A DNA stretch of 9,787 bases from an uncultured Clostridia bacterium (GTDB lineage: Bacteria > Bacillota > Clostridia > Oscillospirales > Ruminococcaceae). The position numbers and the translations under genes were made by a program. Positions 1 to 6,093 of the stretch are shown in pieces (the stretch's first letter is position 1; each line of letters opens with the position of its first letter). The notes under the pieces are model-generated. The model ran no database searches, was not told the origin of the DNA, and saw only the letters and a list, made by a program, of their open reading frames with translations. The DNA lies in NCBI GenBank assembly GCA_937891895.1, contig CALATN010000099.1:1-9787 (forward strand), read 5' to 3'.

Positions 1-245
1 TGGTTGAAATGCTTGCACAGGCAGGTGCTGTATGTATGCTTTCAAAGCCTGAATTCAAGGGCAAAATCGGACTTTTCGGCGGCATCGACAAGGCTAAGTT
101 CCGCCGTCAGGTTGTACCCGGTGATACTCTCAGAATTGAAGTTGAAATCATCAAGGTAAAGGGCCCTGTCGGAGTTGGCAAGGCTATTGCTACCGTAAAC
201 GGCGAAAAGGCTGTTGCGGCTGAAATTTCTTTCGCTATCAAGTAA
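1..245 (+). CDS. fabZ: 3-hydroxyacyl-ACP dehydratase FabZ, 3' end only
   Basis: This is the C-terminal part of FabZ, the hotdog-fold dehydratase that removes water from 3-hydroxyacyl-ACP to give trans-2-enoyl-ACP in type II fatty-acid elongation in the cytoplasm. The gene enters the window already in frame (first whole codon at base 3) and ends with TAA at 243-245, leaving 80 residues. The stretch VEMLAQAGAV matches the central helix of the family, and its Glu (codon 6-8) corresponds to the catalytic acid. The catalytic His in the HFPxxPxxPG loop lies upstream of the window. GGIDKAKFRRQVVPGDTL is the typical FabZ strand and loop that follows. accC starts 21 bp downstream, as expected in the Gram-positive order accB-fabZ-accC-accD-accA. 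The upstream sequence is not visible, so the true start cannot be given. Confidence 0.93.
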   Translation, partial: VEMLAQAGAVCMLSKPEFKGKIGLFGGIDKAKFRRQVVPGDTLRIEVEIIKVKGPVGVGKAIATVNGEKAVAAEISFAIK

Positions 246-266
246 TTCCCGAAAGGAACTATTACT

Positions 267-1610
267 ATGTTTAAAAAAGTACTTATCGCCAACCGTGGCG
301 AAATTGCTGTACGTGTTATCCGTGCGTGCCGTGAGCTTGGTATCAAGACTGTTGCGGTTTTTTCAACTGCTGACAGAAGCGCTCTTCACGCTCAGATTGC
401 CGATGAAGCAATCTGCATCGGCGGTGCGGCAACAAAGGACAGCTACTTAAATGAGAAGGCTATCATTGCGGCTTGTGAAATCACAGGCGCAGATGCCATT
501 CACCCAGGCTTCGGATTTCTTTCCGAAAATGCCGCTTTTGCACGCAACTGTGAAAAGTGCGGTATCACTTTCATCGGCCCTGCACCTGAGTCAATCGAAA
601 TGCTGGGCGACAAGGCTGCTGCTAAGACTGCTATGAAAAATGCGGGTGTACCTGTTATCCCCGGCAGCGACGGCGCTGTAAAGGATATGGATGAAGCAAA
701 GCGACTTGCTGAAGAAATCGGCTTCCCGCTTATGGTAAAGGCTTCCGCAGGCGGCGGAGGACGCGGTATCCGTCTGGTTGAAAAGATGGAGGATTTGGAA
801 GCGCAGGTTACTGCGGCAAAGCAGGAGGCGCTCAACTTCTTCGGTGATGATTCCATTTATATGGAAAAGTTCATTATCAATCCTAAGCATATCGAATTTC
901 AGATTCTTGCCGACAAGCACGGCAACGTTATTCATCTTGGTGAACGTGACTGCTCGATGCAAAGACGTAACCAGAAGGTGTTGGAGGAAACTCCGTCCAC
1001 AATTATGACCCCACAGCTCCGTGACCGTATGGGCAAGGCGGCTGTTGCGGCGGCTAAAGTCTGCGGTTACTACAACGCGGGCACAATCGAGTTCCTCGTT
1101 GATGCTGACAAGAACTTCTACTTTATGGAGATGAACACACGTATTCAGGTTGAACATCCGATTACTGAATTCGTTACAGGTGTTGACCTTGTCAAGGCAC
1201 AGCTGAAGATTGCTGCAGGTAAGGAGCTTCCTTACGAGCAGCAGGATATCGAAATCAAGGGTCACTCAATCGAGTGCCGTATCAATGCGGAAAGTCCTGA
1301 GCATAATTTCCGACCAAGTCCCGGAAAAATCAATTCTCTCCACATCCCCGGAGGCCCTGGCATCAGAATTGACAGCTCCGCTTATCAGGGCTACACAATT
1401 ACTCCATACTATGACAGTATGATTGCTAAGCTTATTGTATATGCACCAACCCGTGACGAAGCCATTGCCAAGATGAAATGGGCACTTGCAGAGTTTATTG
1501 TTGAAGGTGTTGACACGAATATAGACTTCCAGCTTTCTCTTATCCGTGACCCTGCTTTTGAGGAGGGCAACTACGATATCGGTTATCTGGGAAGAAAAAT
1601 GAACCTTTAA
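267..1610 (+). CDS. accC: Biotin carboxylase subunit of acetyl-CoA carboxylase
   Basis: AccC is the ATP-grasp enzyme that carboxylates the biotin on AccB using ATP and bicarbonate, the first half-reaction of malonyl-CoA formation. It has 447 residues, close to the 449 of E. coli AccC. The N-terminal biotin-carboxylase domain begins KVLIANRGEIAVRVIRA. The ATP-grasp part has K116, K158 and the glycine loop GGGG at about 162-165, followed by HIEFQILAD, RDCSMQRRNQKVLEE and the metal/bicarbonate-site motif EMNTRIQVEHPITE. The C-terminal domain has GHSIECRINAE and the YDSMIAKL segment. The ATG at 267 has AAAGGA about 9 bases upstream. It lies 21 bp after fabZ and 22 bp before the next likely start, so it should be cotranscribed. 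The biotinylated partner AccB is not in the window and is probably encoded upstream of fabZ. No missing catalytic residue was seen. Confidence 0.97.
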   Translation: MFKKVLIANRGEIAVRVIRACRELGIKTVAVFSTADRSALHAQIADEAICIGGAATKDSYLNEKAIIAACEITGADAIHPGFGFLSENAAFARNCEKCGITFIGPAPESIEMLGDKAAAKTAMKNAGVPVIPGSDGAVKDMDEAKRLAEEIGFPLMVKASAGGGGRGIRLVEKMEDLEAQVTAAKQEALNFFGDDSIYMEKFIINPKHIEFQILADKHGNVIHLGERDCSMQRRNQKVLEETPSTIMTPQLRDRMGKAAVAAAKVCGYYNAGTIEFLVDADKNFYFMEMNTRIQVEHPITEFVTGVDLVKAQLKIAAGKELPYEQQDIEIKGHSIECRINAESPEHNFRPSPGKINSLHIPGGPGIRIDSSAYQGYTITPYYDSMIAKLIVYAPTRDEAIAKMKWALAEFIVEGVDTNIDFQLSLIRDPAFEEGNYDIGYLGRKMNL

Positions 1611-1620
1611 TTTTTATTTG

Positions 1621-1626
1621 GGAGGG
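1621..1626 (+). promoter_or_regulatory. Ribosome binding site that sets a TTG start
   Basis: GGAGGG sits 6 bases before TTG at 1633-1635 and is the only strong Shine-Dalgarno sequence in this gap. It argues for a TTG start at 1633 rather than the in-frame TTG at 1618, which lies upstream of the ribosome site. Confidence 0.75.
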
Positions 1627-1632
1627 ATAATT

Positions 1633-2238
1633 TTGGCTGACAACAGATGTCCGCTTTGTATGGAAAAGCTTAAACACGGCGAATGTGCTTCCTGTGGTTA
1701 CAAGCTTCCCGATGAAGAAAATATCAGTTCAATTTACAATACAGAGCCTGTTTCACAGCCTGAGCCTGAGCCGATAAGGGAAATTACTCCCGAAATTCAG
1801 ATGGAGGAAATTTACCCCAACCGTGACAGTGCTTTGAAATTCAAGGTGCGTGATGATAAAGGCAAAACCGTAAGAGTTGACCTTACGAAGCCTGAGGACA
1901 AAACGGATAATCAAGCAAACGGGACTGACAGTAACCCTTATGAAAGCAACGGTAACCCTAATGCAAGCGACGGTAACCCTTACGCTGGGTATACCCCTGA
2001 GGGCGTGCCGAATAAGAGCGGCGGCTCCCCTTTTGCAAATCAGTCAGTTTATTCACCCGTTGACACAGAAAGCACTTCTGCTTTTATGAAAAGGTATTGG
2101 TGGCTGCTTCTTTTGTCATTCTTTATGCCGATTATCGGTGCTATTGTTTATGCTTCAATGAAGAACGAAGTCAATCAGTACAAGGCAAAACATTTTGTCA
2201 TCATCGCAATTGTACTTGGATTTATTATTCCCCCGTGA
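1633..2238 (+). CDS. Zinc-ribbon, C-terminally membrane-anchored protein of unknown function
   Basis: A 201-residue protein lying between accC and accD; I do not recognise a named family. The N-terminus is a short zinc ribbon with C6-x2-C9 and C18-x2-C21 (MADNRCPLC and CASCGYKL). Next comes a long acidic, proline- and asparagine-rich linker, probably disordered, with three 7-residue NP-containing repeats at about residues 100-120. The C-terminus has a hydrophobic helix at about 155-176 (WWLLLLSFFMPIIGAIVYASM) and a second hydrophobic segment at about 187-201 that runs to the end. The layout suggests a cytoplasmic zinc ribbon tethered to the membrane by one or two helices. The start is TTG at 1633. 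It sits 22 bp after accC and 42 bp before accD, so it should be expressed with the carboxylase. A role in anchoring or regulating acetyl-CoA carboxylase is speculation from position alone. Confidence 0.8.
   Translation: MADNRCPLCMEKLKHGECASCGYKLPDEENISSIYNTEPVSQPEPEPIREITPEIQMEEIYPNRDSALKFKVRDDKGKTVRVDLTKPEDKTDNQANGTDSNPYESNGNPNASDGNPYAGYTPEGVPNKSGGSPFANQSVYSPVDTESTSAFMKRYWWLLLLSFFMPIIGAIVYASMKNEVNQYKAKHFVIIAIVLGFIIPP
1930..1992 (+). repeat. Three imperfect 21-bp tandem repeats within the zinc-ribbon gene
   Basis: Units begin at 1930, 1951 and 1972, each built around GGTAACCCTTATG (first base A in unit 1). They encode SNPYESN, GNPNASD and GNPYAGY, part of the low-complexity linker. The repeat is in frame, so copy-number change would lengthen or shorten the linker without breaking the protein. 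Confidence 0.7.
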
Positions 2239-2267
2239 TAAACTTAAACTGTAAAATTTATTCCTGA

Positions 2268-2272
2268 AGGAG
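2268..2272 (+). promoter_or_regulatory. Ribosome binding site that sets the accD GTG start
   Basis: AGGAG at 2268-2272 is followed by an 8-base spacer and GTG at 2281. The in-frame GTG at 2272 overlaps this ribosome site and cannot be served by it, so 2281 is preferred. Confidence 0.8.
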
Positions 2273-2280
2273 TGACCGAA

Positions 2281-3162
2281 GTGGGTCTTGAAGACTTGTT
2301 CAACGTGGTTAAAACCCGTTTCAACGGCACTGCCGAGGAGGAAAAGCCTGAGCAAAAGGCGGATTCTTCGGTAAAGGTGCCCGATAATATGCTTTTCAAG
2401 TGTCCGAGATGTCTTAATGTTATTATGACAGACGAGCTTGAAAAAAATCTCAAGGTATGCCCTGAATGCGGCTACCATTCACGTCTTACAGCTGAGGAGC
2501 GTATAAATCTTATTATTGATAAGGAAAGCTTCAAGGAATTTGACACGGATATGCTCAGCGCAAATCCTATCGACTTCCCCGACTATGAAGCAAAACAGCA
2601 GAAGCTTCGTGATGCAACAGGTCTGAAGGACGCTATCATCACAGGCGAATGTACAATCCGCGGCGAAAAGTGCGTTATCGGTGTTATGGATTCACGCTAT
2701 ATGATGGCTTCTATGGGCAGTGTTGTGGGCGAAAAGATTACACGTGCTTTCGAGTACGCAACCGATAACAAGCTCCCTGTGATAATGTTCACAGCATCAG
2801 GCGGTGCAAGAATGCAGGAGGGTATTGTGTCCCTTATGCAGATGGCAAAGACAAGCGGCGCAGTTGCACGTCACAGCGACGCGGGACTGCTTTACATTAC
2901 TGTAATGACCGACCCGACAACAGGCGGTGTAACAGCTTCCTTTGCTTCCTTGGGTGATATTATCATCGCTGAGCCAAAGGTACTTATCGGTTTTGCGGGA
3001 CGTCGTGTTATCGAGGGTACAATCAAGCAGCGTCTTCCTGACGATTTCCAGTCTGCGGAATTTATGCTTGAACACGGCTTTGCTGATATGATTGTTGAGC
3101 GTAAGACAATGCGCCGTACAATTGCACATATTCTTAAACTGCACAAAGGGGGTAACGCATAA
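2281..3162 (+). CDS. accD: Acetyl-CoA carboxylase carboxyltransferase, beta subunit
   Basis: AccD forms the carboxyltransferase with AccA and transfers the carboxyl group from carboxybiotin on AccB to acetyl-CoA, giving malonyl-CoA. It has 293 residues from GTG at 2281. The N-terminal zinc ribbon is present with C41-x2-C44 and C60-x2-C63 (FKCPRC and VCPECGYHSRL), typical of bacterial AccD. The crotonase-like core contains SRYMMASMGSVVGEK, the conserved ASGGARMQEG and DPTTGGVTASFA. The oxyanion-forming glycine pairs of these motifs are intact. The C-terminus FAGRRVIEGTIKQRLPDDFQ is also standard. The stop overlaps the accA start by one base (TAATG), which supports translational coupling and equal amounts of the two subunits. 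Confidence 0.96.
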   Translation: MGLEDLFNVVKTRFNGTAEEEKPEQKADSSVKVPDNMLFKCPRCLNVIMTDELEKNLKVCPECGYHSRLTAEERINLIIDKESFKEFDTDMLSANPIDFPDYEAKQQKLRDATGLKDAIITGECTIRGEKCVIGVMDSRYMMASMGSVVGEKITRAFEYATDNKLPVIMFTASGGARMQEGIVSLMQMAKTSGAVARHSDAGLLYITVMTDPTTGGVTASFASLGDIIIAEPKVLIGFAGRRVIEGTIKQRLPDDFQSAEFMLEHGFADMIVERKTMRRTIAHILKLHKGGNA

Positions 3163-3974
3163 TGGAAAAGCTTAATAAACTTACCCCTTATGAACGTCTT
3201 GAGGTTGTACGCCACAAGGGCAGACCTACTATCCGTGACTACATTCCTCTCATTTTTGATGAGTTCTGGGAAATGCACGGTGACCGTCTTTATGGCGATG
3301 ACGGCGCAATTATGGGCGGTATCGCTTCTATCAGCGGTATTCCTGTAACTGTTATTGCTGAAGTAAAGGGCAGAAACCTCAACGAAAACAAGGACAGCAA
3401 CTTCGCTATGCCGCATCCTGAGGGATACCGCAAGGCACTTCGTCTTGCAAAGCAGGCTGAAAAGTTCCACCGTCCCGTAATCTGCTTCATTGATACTCCG
3501 GGTGCATTCTGCGGTGTCGAAGCTGAAAAGCGTGGACAGGGCGAGGCTATTGCCAAGAACCTTATGGAATTCATGCGTCTGAAAACTCCTGTAATCAGTA
3601 TCGTTCTCGGCGAAGGCGGAAGCGGCGGTGCGCTTGCACTTGGTGTATGCGACGAGCTTGCTGTGCTGGAAAATTCCATTTACTCGGTTATTTCCCCTCG
3701 TGGCTTTGCGTCAATTCTCTGGAAGGACGCAGGCAGGGAGAAGGAAGCTTGCTCAATTATGAAAATTACCGCTGAAGATATGATTGAGCTTGGCGTTGCA
3801 GAGAAGATTATTGAGGAGCCTTTGGGCGGCGCTCATAACGATATTCGTCAAACTGCTGAAAATATAGGCGAATTTCTCTACAAATCTTTACATCAAAAAT
3901 TGAAAATAGATATTGACGTTTTGCTAAATCAACGTTATACTAAGTTTAGGAAAATCGGTGAGTTCATCGAATAA
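3162..3974 (+). CDS. accA: Acetyl-CoA carboxylase carboxyltransferase, alpha subunit
   Basis: AccA is the partner of AccD in the carboxyltransferase that makes malonyl-CoA. It has 270 residues, shorter than E. coli AccA (319) but normal for Gram-positive forms. The N-terminal helix (LTPYERLEVVRHKGRPTIRDY) is followed by the crotonase-like core with GDRLYGDDGAIMGGIA, the CoA-site PEGYRKALRL, FIDTPGAFCGVEAEKRGQGEAIA and GEGGSGGALALGV at 150-162. The ending RYTKFRKIG is the usual family ending. At residue 180 the usual SPEG reads SPRG (codon CGT at 3699), a charge change next to a conserved loop. AAAGGGGG precedes the ATG by 9 bases, and the start overlaps the accD stop. The last codons also contain the likely acpP promoter. 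Confidence 0.96.
   Translation: MEKLNKLTPYERLEVVRHKGRPTIRDYIPLIFDEFWEMHGDRLYGDDGAIMGGIASISGIPVTVIAEVKGRNLNENKDSNFAMPHPEGYRKALRLAKQAEKFHRPVICFIDTPGAFCGVEAEKRGQGEAIAKNLMEFMRLKTPVISIVLGEGGSGGALALGVCDELAVLENSIYSVISPRGFASILWKDAGREKEACSIMKITAEDMIELGVAEKIIEEPLGGAHNDIRQTAENIGEFLYKSLHQKLKIDIDVLLNQRYTKFRKIGEFIE
3913..3941 (+). promoter_or_regulatory. Likely sigma-A promoter for acpP inside the accA 3' end
   Basis: TTGACG at 3913-3918 (5 of 6 matches to the -35 consensus) is followed by exactly 17 bases and TATACT at 3936-3941 (5 of 6 matches to the -10). Transcription would start near 3948 and give acpP a leader of about 112 nt. It overlaps codons for the conserved AccA C-terminus. This would allow the abundant carrier protein to be made independently of the carboxylase subunits. 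Confidence 0.7.
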
Positions 3975-3992
3975 GTTTTCCTGCAATCTAAA

Positions 3993-4028
3993 ATATAAAG
4001 ACGAAGCCTTCGGGCGTGCTCTTTATAT
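3993..4028 (+). promoter_or_regulatory. UUCG-capped hairpin in the accA-acpP gap
   Basis: An 8-bp outer stem (ATATAAAG at 3993-4000 pairing with CTTTATAT at 4021-4028) encloses an inner GCC-TTCG-GGC hairpin with a stable UUCG tetraloop. An imperfect 5-by-5 internal loop separates the two stems. No T-run follows, so it is not a classical terminator. It ends 19 bases before the acpP ribosome site (GGAGG at 4048-4052), so it may stabilise or delimit the acpP transcript. That role is inferred. Confidence 0.5.
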
Positions 4029-4060
4029 ATATAAAAATATTACGAACGGAGGCAATTCTC

Positions 4061-4288
4061 ATGGTATTTGATAAGGTAAAGGAAATCATCGTTGACCAGC
4101 TCGACGTTGACGCTGATAAGGTTACAAACGGCGCAAACATTCAGGACGATCTCGGTGCTGACTCCCTCGACGTAGTTGATCTCGTAATGAGCCTTGAAGA
4201 GGAATTCGATATCGAAATTCCAGATGAAGCTGTTGAAGGCATCAAGACTGTTGGCGATATCGTTAAGTACATCGAAGACAACCAGTAA
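4061..4288 (+). CDS. acpP: Acyl carrier protein
   Basis: AcpP carries growing acyl chains on a phosphopantetheine arm through the fatty-acid cycle. It has 75 residues, normal for the family and strongly acidic. The attachment motif LGADSLDVVDL places the modified serine at Ser35, and the second-helix sequence LEEEFDIEIPDEA is canonical. The ATG at 4061 is preferred because GGAGG at 4048-4052 lies 8 bases upstream; in-frame codons further upstream fall within the hairpin region and have no ribosome site. In many Firmicutes acpP sits near fabH or plsX, but here it closes the fab-acc cluster. It probably has its own promoter at 3913-3941 and is followed by an intrinsic terminator. Confidence 0.96.
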   Translation: MVFDKVKEIIVDQLDVDADKVTNGANIQDDLGADSLDVVDLVMSLEEEFDIEIPDEAVEGIKTVGDIVKYIEDNQ

Positions 4289-4300
4289 GTCGAAAAAGAG

Positions 4301-4334
4301 TGCGCTGTGGGTTTGTGCCCGACAGCGCATTTTT
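4301..4334 (+). terminator. Intrinsic terminator after acpP
   Basis: TGCGCTGT (4301-4308) pairs perfectly with ACAGCGCA (4322-4329). An inner GGG/CCC closes the loop, and a run of five T follows at 4330-4334. It lies 12 bases after the acpP stop. An A-run at 4293-4297 precedes the stem, so it could act weakly in the other direction as well. Confidence 0.85.
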
Positions 4335-4354
4335 GATATATAGGAGTTGACGGA

Positions 4355-4612
4355 ATGGATATTATAGAATTGATTTTGGGTCTGCTGGCGTTACTGCTTG
4401 TACCGATGCTTGTTTTTGGTGTGCCGATTTCTATCATAGCAGGCTTTATAGTCAGCATTGTGAAGTATAAGCACTGCTCAGCAGATGAAGCTGAAAGACG
4501 CAGGAAGTACAAAAAAGCGATTACTGTTTTCGGAATCATTTTCGGTGCAATGGTGATAGCAATAGCTGTACTGATATATTATATCGCCACAACACCGATT
4601 ATGTTTATGTAA
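4355..4612 (+). CDS. Small two-helix membrane protein, unknown function
   Basis: An 85-residue hydrophobic protein that I do not recognise. Two membrane helices are visible, at about residues 3-36 (long, glycine- and proline-interrupted) and 54-80. They are joined by a basic, cysteine-containing loop (KYKHCSADEAERRRKYKK) that by the positive-inside rule should face the cytoplasm, placing both termini outside. AGGAG at 4342-4346 is 8 bases before the ATG. It starts 20 bp after the acpP terminator with no clear promoter of its own, so it may depend on read-through. A hairpin separates it from the next gene. Its ribosome site and clear two-helix pattern argue that it is real. Confidence 0.7.
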   Translation: MDIIELILGLLALLLVPMLVFGVPISIIAGFIVSIVKYKHCSADEAERRRKYKKAITVFGIIFGAMVIAIAVLIYYIATTPIMFM

Positions 4613-4616
4613 AAAA

Positions 4617-4642
4617 CTGAAACAGCTTGCTGTTTCAGCTTT
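4617..4642 (+). terminator. Terminator-like hairpin after the 85-aa membrane protein gene
   Basis: CTGAAACAG (4617-4625) and CTGTTTCAG (4630-4638) form a perfect 9-bp stem with a CTTG loop, preceded by an A-run and followed only by CTTT. The short T-tract suggests partial termination or an RNA processing signal between the first and second genes of the accessory cluster. Confidence 0.5.
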
Positions 4643-4656
4643 AAAAGGAGCACGCT

Positions 4657-4803
4657 ATGTCTGACAAAACCTTCAACCGAATTCTTGCTGCAATCCTTGC
4701 GGCAGGAATAATTTCAACCGCCCTGCTTACGGGCTACACGATATACAAGCATACGAATTGCTCGATTATCACTTACATAAGCAACGAAAGTCGGGGTGCG
4801 TAA
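4657..4803 (+). CDS. 48-aa single-helix membrane protein
   Basis: A very short gene starting ATG at 4657 with a strong ribosome site (AAAAGGAG at 4643-4650, 6-base spacer) and ending TAA at 4801-4803. The product begins MSDKTFNRILAAILAAGI, has one hydrophobic helix at about residues 8-31, then a short polar tail with one cysteine (YKHTNCSIITYISNESRG). The stop overlaps the ATG of the PstS-like gene by one base (TAATG), so the two are probably translationally coupled and may act together at the membrane. I do not recognise the family. The ribosome site, the overlap and the membrane helix are the reasons to call it. It could instead be only a translated leader for the next gene. Confidence 0.62.
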   Translation: MSDKTFNRILAAILAAGIISTALLTGYTIYKHTNCSIITYISNESRGA

Positions 4804-5759
4804 TGAGCAGATTAAAAAAACAAATCCTGACGCTTGTGCTTGTTGCAGCAGCATTTATTCTGTTCAATCTCGGCATTTATTTCTGCTTCACGGTGCGGTA
4901 CATCGACACCTCCGCAGAGCTTATGCAGAGCAAATCAATTGAGCTCGACAAGTATCTGCCTTTTGACGAAAATTCGCTGATTGCAAAGCACGACACGGAT
5001 TTCCGACTTGAAGGCGAGCTGCCTGTGCTTGACGGAGCAACGGCGTTGTTTCCCGTTTATTCCGCATTTATGAATTCTGTTTATCCTGAGGGGAGCTGTA
5101 CCTTTGACGGTTCAGATTTTACACCCGAAAGTCTGCTTCAGAAGCGCGGCACGGGTGGAGCGTACAAGTCAATCGTCAGCGGCGAAGCAGATATAATTTT
5201 TGTTGCACAGCCGTCCGAGCAGCAGATTGCTTTTGCCGAAGAAAACGGCGTTGAGCTTGAGTATGTGCCAATCGGATACGAGGGCTTTGTGTTTATTGTT
5301 AACAAGGAAAATTCCGTGGATAACCTTACTGTTGAACAACTAAAAGGAATATATTCGGAGAATTATACAAACTGGAAAGATATTGGCGGAGAAAATATTC
5401 CGATTAACGCCTTGCAGCGTGTCGAAAACAGCGGAAGTCAGACGGCAATGATTGCTTTTATGGGCGACACGCCTCTTATGGAAGGTGCTACAAATCTTTT
5501 CGGCAGGTCAATCGGTTACTCCTTCAGATTTTATGTTACCGACCTTGCAGGCAAGGCTGATATCAAGCTTTTGTCCGTGGACGGTGTTTACCCCGACAAG
5601 GAAAACATCAGAAGCGGCGCGTACCCTATTACAGACAGCTTTTACGCCGTGTACAGGAAGGACAACGACAACCCGAATGTTGCAAAGCTTATTGAATGGA
5701 TAACCTCACCCGAGGGTCAGCAGATTGTTGAGGACTCGGGCTATGTAAGTGCGTATTAA
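4803..5759 (+). CDS. Membrane-anchored PstS-like substrate-binding protein
   Basis: A 318-residue protein of the type II periplasmic-binding fold, related to the phosphate-binding PstS group. An uncleaved-looking membrane helix (about residues 8-31, after MSRLKKQ) should hold it on the outer face of the membrane; no lipobox cysteine is evident. The binding domain runs from about 70 to 318. It contains DGATALFPVY (77-86, the first ligand loop), the Glu-Ala-Asp switch region GEADIIFVAQPSEQQ, YEGFVFIVNKEN, LTVEQLKGIYSENYTNWKDIGG (characteristic of PstS-like proteins) and R206-VENSGSQT, matching the R-x-x-x-S-G-S/T phosphate loop. ATG 4803 overlaps the upstream 48-aa gene. No pstC, pstA, pstB or phoU is adjacent, and the next genes encode MNT and HEPN proteins. 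It may sense or capture an oxyanion rather than feed a transporter; that is inference. Confidence 0.82.
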   Translation: MSRLKKQILTLVLVAAAFILFNLGIYFCFTVRYIDTSAELMQSKSIELDKYLPFDENSLIAKHDTDFRLEGELPVLDGATALFPVYSAFMNSVYPEGSCTFDGSDFTPESLLQKRGTGGAYKSIVSGEADIIFVAQPSEQQIAFAEENGVELEYVPIGYEGFVFIVNKENSVDNLTVEQLKGIYSENYTNWKDIGGENIPINALQRVENSGSQTAMIAFMGDTPLMEGATNLFGRSIGYSFRFYVTDLAGKADIKLLSVDGVYPDKENIRSGAYPITDSFYAVYRKDNDNPNVAKLIEWITSPEGQQIVEDSGYVSAY

Positions 5760-5761
5760 GA

Positions 5762-5766
5762 AAGGA
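5762..5766 (+). promoter_or_regulatory. Ribosome binding site favouring a GTG start
   Basis: AAGGA at 5762-5766 directly abuts ATG at 5767 but is 9 bases from GTG at 5776, the normal distance. GTG at 5776 is therefore preferred as the start of the MNT-like gene, although ATG 5767 would add only three residues. Confidence 0.6.
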
Positions 5767-5775
5767 ATGATAGCT

Positions 5776-6093
5776 GTGAAAACCAACCCCATCATCAAAG
5801 AAATGACCGAGGAAATTGTTAAAATCTGCAACCCGTTACAGATTTTTCTTGTTTCTTCAAAGACCAACTCAAAGGGCGAGCTTACCTCATTCAAGGTCTG
5901 CATTGTTGTGGAAAACCACTACGAGAGTCACTCTGACCTTGAGACGGAAATCCTGCTTAAAACGGATTGCCCCGTGCCCTGTGACGTGATTGTGTATACT
6001 GTCAGCGAGTGGAACGAATGCGTTGACGACGATTGCACCTTTGCGTACCGAGTAGACACTGAAGGGAATGTTTTATATGAGCAGAAAAAGTAG
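5776..6093 (+). CDS. Degenerate MNT-fold nucleotidyltransferase-like protein
   Basis: A 105-residue protein that aligns along its length with small MNT-type nucleotidyltransferases. It has the N-terminal helix (IIKEMTEEIVKICNP), a strand IFLVSS at 23-28, a second strand KVCIVVE at 40-46 and a late strand PCDVIVYTVSEWNE at 68-81. In active members the first strand ends G-S and the second carries D-x-D (pattern GSxxxGxxxxxSDxDL). Here those places read S27-S28, F39 and V41, so the glycine and both metal-binding aspartates are missing. Only the third acidic residue, D70, is kept. It starts 16 bp after the PstS-like gene and overlaps the HEPN gene by 17 bases. The MNT-then-HEPN pairing supports the family call. 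It is probably catalytically inactive and may serve as a binding or antitoxin-like partner. Confidence 0.72.
   Translation: MKTNPIIKEMTEEIVKICNPLQIFLVSSKTNSKGELTSFKVCIVVENHYESHSDLETEILLKTDCPVPCDVIVYTVSEWNECVDDDCTFAYRVDTEGNVLYEQKK

Noticed and set aside
591..1265. A 224-codon open frame on the - strand opposite accC
   Set aside because: Antisense to an intact, well-conserved biotin carboxylase, with no motif of its own.
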